Position numbers and translations under genes: made by a program
The notes under the pieces: generated by a model
Told to the model about the DNA's origin: nothing
The model's input: only the letters and a program-made list of their open reading frames with translations
Databases searched by the model: none
DNA from: Treponema sp.
GTDB taxonomy: Bacteria; Spirochaetota; Spirochaetia; Treponematales; Breznakiellaceae
NCBI GenBank assembly: GCA_031257695.1
Contig: JAIROB010000037.1
Coordinates: 1-6,760, forward strand
DNA: 6,760 nucleotides
Direction of reading: 5' to 3'
In this document: positions 5,628-6,760 of the stretch, one piece after another
Numbering within the stretch: position 1 is the stretch's first letter
How the letters are laid out: each line of letters starts with the position of its first letter

Positions 5628-5813
5628 GCCCCCTATGGGCCCGGTTGGGTGTGCGGGGCTGCGCTGAAATTATGTGTAAGGGTATCCGGGAAAGCGCCTG
5701 CCGCCCGCTCGTTCGCTGCGCTCAAAGGCGGGCGGCCGGCGCTTTCCCGGATACCCCCAGACAACTTTGCGTGAGCGCAGCCCCGTGCCTACTGAAGGCG
5801 GGCCCATAGGGGC
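5628..5813. repeat. Nested palindromic element, copy 1
   Basis: Three sets of inverted arms are nested around one centre. The outer arm CCCCTATGGGCCCG (5630-5643) pairs with 5799-5812. The middle arm CGGGGCTGCGCT (5654-5665) pairs with 5774-5785. The inner arm GGGTATCCGGGAAAGCGCC (5680-5698) pairs perfectly with 5738-5756 and continues with CCGCCCGC (5701-5708) against 5728-5735, leaving a loop of about 19 nt. No plausible gene lies here; the frames that cross it are by-products of the repeat. It could be a dispersed palindromic repeat or MITE-like element, or a structured RNA. Confidence 0.85.
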
Positions 5814-5875
5814 TTGGGTCGTGGGACTTTTGTGTGGGCGCTACCTATGGGCCTGGTGAGGTTTCCGGGGCTGCC

Positions 5876-6091
5876 CCCCCCAGGGACCCGGTTGGGTTAG
5901 CGGGGACGCACTAAGACTTTGTCCGGGGGGCCTGTCGGCTGGAAAAAGCACGGGGCCCTCCGGCGGCCCCTCCCATGCTTTTTCCACGGAAGCCGCTTGC
6001 GCGGCATAGTAGAGACCCCCATTATAGAGTTTGTGTGCGTCCCCGGAAACCGCTTGCGCGGTAATCAGAAAGTTTAGGGGTCCATGGGGGG
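5876..6091. repeat. Nested palindromic element, copy 2
   Basis: It has the same layout as the element to its left. The outer arm CCCCCCAGGGACCC (5876-5889) pairs with 6078-6091 with one mismatch. The middle arm CGGGGACGCAC (5901-5911) pairs with 6035-6045. The inner arm GGAAAAAGCA (5941-5950) pairs with 5976-5985, enclosing a GGGGCC/GGCCCC stem (5952-5970). Its left side, CGGTTGGGT followed by GCGGGG, matches that of copy 1, so the two are related in sequence as well as in shape. No coding sequence is supported here. Confidence 0.8.
5988..6062 (+). repeat. Two copies of a small CCGCTTGCGCGG hairpin motif
   Basis: GGAAGCCGCTTGCGCGG (5988-6004) and GGAAACCGCTTGCGCGG (6045-6061) are near-identical direct repeats 57 bp apart, each a 5-bp hairpin with loop TTGC (5992-6005 and 6049-6062). 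The one base that differs is compensated at the other end of the stem (GCCGC/GCGGC versus ACCGC/GCGGT). An inverted partial copy, GGTTTCCGGGG, lies near 5860-5870. Confidence 0.75.
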
Positions 6092-6161
6092 CTTGCGTGA
6101 TAGAGCCTTCGCTTTTGTCTGTCAGGTCTTTCAATAGCCGTATGGTATTTGACTGTTTTTT

Positions 6162-6202
6162 TAATTCGGAATTACTGACGGGAAGGGCCGGGGCTCCCTT
6201 CC
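6162..6202. other. Palindrome and hairpin downstream of the Rpn-type gene
   Basis: TAATTCGGAATTA (6162-6174) is a perfect odd palindrome, and GGAAGGG/CCCTTCC (6181-6202) forms a 7-bp hairpin with an 8-nt loop, 34 nt past the stop of the minus-strand gene. No T-run follows on the minus strand, so this is only a weak terminator candidate. The core AATTCGGAATT also occurs at 1213-1223, upstream of the propeller lipoprotein gene. Confidence 0.35.
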
Positions 6203-6235
6203 TCTAACAGCAAGTCAGGGAGGGGAAGTCTCCCG

Positions 6236-6760
6236 TTAATTGCTATTCGGGGTTGAGGAAATCATTCGTTCAAGCTCCTCTACGGTGTACCCCTGTTTCA
6301 ATAATGCTATGGCCTCGTTCCAGGCGTCTTTTTTCCCGCGGGCTTCCCCACGAGCTTCCCCACGAGCTTCCCATTTGGCGGCCAGGCCCGTTTCTTTCAC
6401 CCATTTGTCAAAGGGCAGTCTGTCTTTTGCCATGGCTAGTACCTCCTGTATGGTATTCATGTTCGCATTGCTCAGGGCGTATAAATAGGCCCCAAGCTCC
6501 GTTCCCTTATCCTTCTTCCGGCTCTCTTCTAATATACTCCCCGCTATTGCCGGGTTCAAGTCTTTCGCCAAGCCCTTCAGCCACAGGTTTTCCTCCAAGG
6601 GCAGCTTCCGGTTCTCTATCGCCTGGATAGCCAGGGGATACCCGGCGATGCGGTAGATCCCCGGAGCGGTTTCGGTTATAGCGCCGTGCTGCTGCTCCTC
6701 TATATAGTTAAACAGTTTCCGGGGATGCCGGGTCCCGATGACGCTGAGGGTCAGGTCCTC
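6236..6760 (-). CDS. C-terminal part of an Rpn/PD-(D/E)XK-type nuclease-transposase protein (partial)
   Basis: The frame is open from the right edge (6760) to a TAA at 6236-6238, giving the last 174 residues; the start lies outside the window. It begins with a strand region containing TGTRHPRKLFNYI, then GIYRIAGYPLAIQAIENRKL and EENLWLKGLA, and ends with a GEAR repeat and a short helix (ALLKQGYTVEELERMI). I recognise this C-terminal pattern from the Rpn/YhgA-like (PDDEXK_2) family, which is multicopy in termite-gut treponemes; some members are recombination-promoting nucleases. The catalytic PD-(D/E)XK core should lie in the missing N-terminal part, so activity cannot be judged. TTG at 6596-6598 is an internal codon, not the start, because the homology-like sequence continues upstream of it. 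Confidence 0.75.
   Translation of the reverse strand, partial: EDLTLSVIGTRHPRKLFNYIEEQQHGAITETAPGIYRIAGYPLAIQAIENRKLPLEENLWLKGLAKDLNPAIAGSILEESRKKDKGTELGAYLYALSNANMNTIQEVLAMAKDRLPFDKWVKETGLAAKWEARGEARGEARGKKDAWNEAIALLKQGYTVEELERMISSTPNSN
6342..6373 (-). repeat. 12-bp tandem repeat encoding GEAR
   Basis: The plus-strand unit GCTTCCCCACGA occurs twice (6342-6353, 6354-6365) and partly a third time (6366-6373). In the Rpn-type protein it encodes Gly-Glu-Ala-Arg repeats that form a charged helical linker. Being a multiple of three, copy-number change would keep the frame. Confidence 0.85.

Noticed and set aside
5586..5774. 62-codon plus-strand ORF
   Set aside because: It translates the arms of the first palindromic element and has no ribosome site or recognisable protein character.
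5628..6091. Integron attC sites, suggested by GTTGGGT (a GTTRRRY match) in the palindromes
   Set aside because: The complementary RYYYAAC core is not at the other end in the right order, the nested arms are far longer than in attC, and there is no integrase or gene cassette.
5841..6134. 97-codon minus-strand ORF
   Set aside because: It spans the second palindromic element, is rich in Pro/Gly from GC-rich repeats, and lacks a ribosome site; it is better explained as repeat DNA.
1..6760. CRISPR array, rRNA or phage module
   Set aside because: No regularly spaced identical repeats with unique spacers, no rRNA core sequences, and no phage structural or integrase genes are visible.

Overview
This GC-rich window most resembles a chromosome segment from a spirochaete, probably a termite-gut-type treponeme. 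The clues are two lipoproteins with spirochaete-style lipoboxes, an Asp-box repeat lipoprotein, a hybrid histidine kinase with a periplasmic sensor, and the C-terminal part of an Rpn/PD-(D/E)XK-type protein with GEAR repeats, all of which I associate with those genomes. The assignment is inferred from protein style and was not checked by a search.

Layout, left to right. Positions 1-64 hold an 18-G homopolymer between two 9-bp direct repeats. Positions 193-444 hold a minus-strand cobalamin riboswitch with its own consensus promoter; the gene it controls lies left of the window, so the homopolymer (poly-C in the RNA) falls in that gene's leader or just upstream of it. Positions 513-823 hold a strong promoter and two tiny plus-strand ORFs, the second a four-cysteine, probably zinc-binding protein. 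Positions 848-1190 hold two convergent tRNA genes, Asp(GTC) and Pro(CGG), each with a consensus-spaced promoter; the Asp gene has a strong terminator. Positions 1284-2998 hold two plus-strand lipoprotein genes: a four-repeat beta-propeller-like protein and an LsrB/RhaS-type sugar or autoinducer-2 binding protein. Facing the latter, with only 9 bp between the stop codons, is an 844-residue hybrid histidine kinase on the minus strand (3008-5542). Positions 5628-6091 are noncoding and hold two related, nested palindromic elements. The window ends inside an Rpn-type gene on the minus strand (6236-6760).

The most coherent functional story is a candidate periplasmic sensing pair. The binding lipoprotein has no transporter genes beside it, and its neighbour is a membrane kinase with an extracytoplasmic sensor domain followed by HisKA, HATPase and two receiver domains. 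This parallels LuxP-LuxQ and TorT-TorS, but the partnership is inference. The structurally most unusual items are the nested palindromes, whose arms differ between copies in a compensating way, and the B12 riboswitch leader that runs into a slippage-prone homopolymer.
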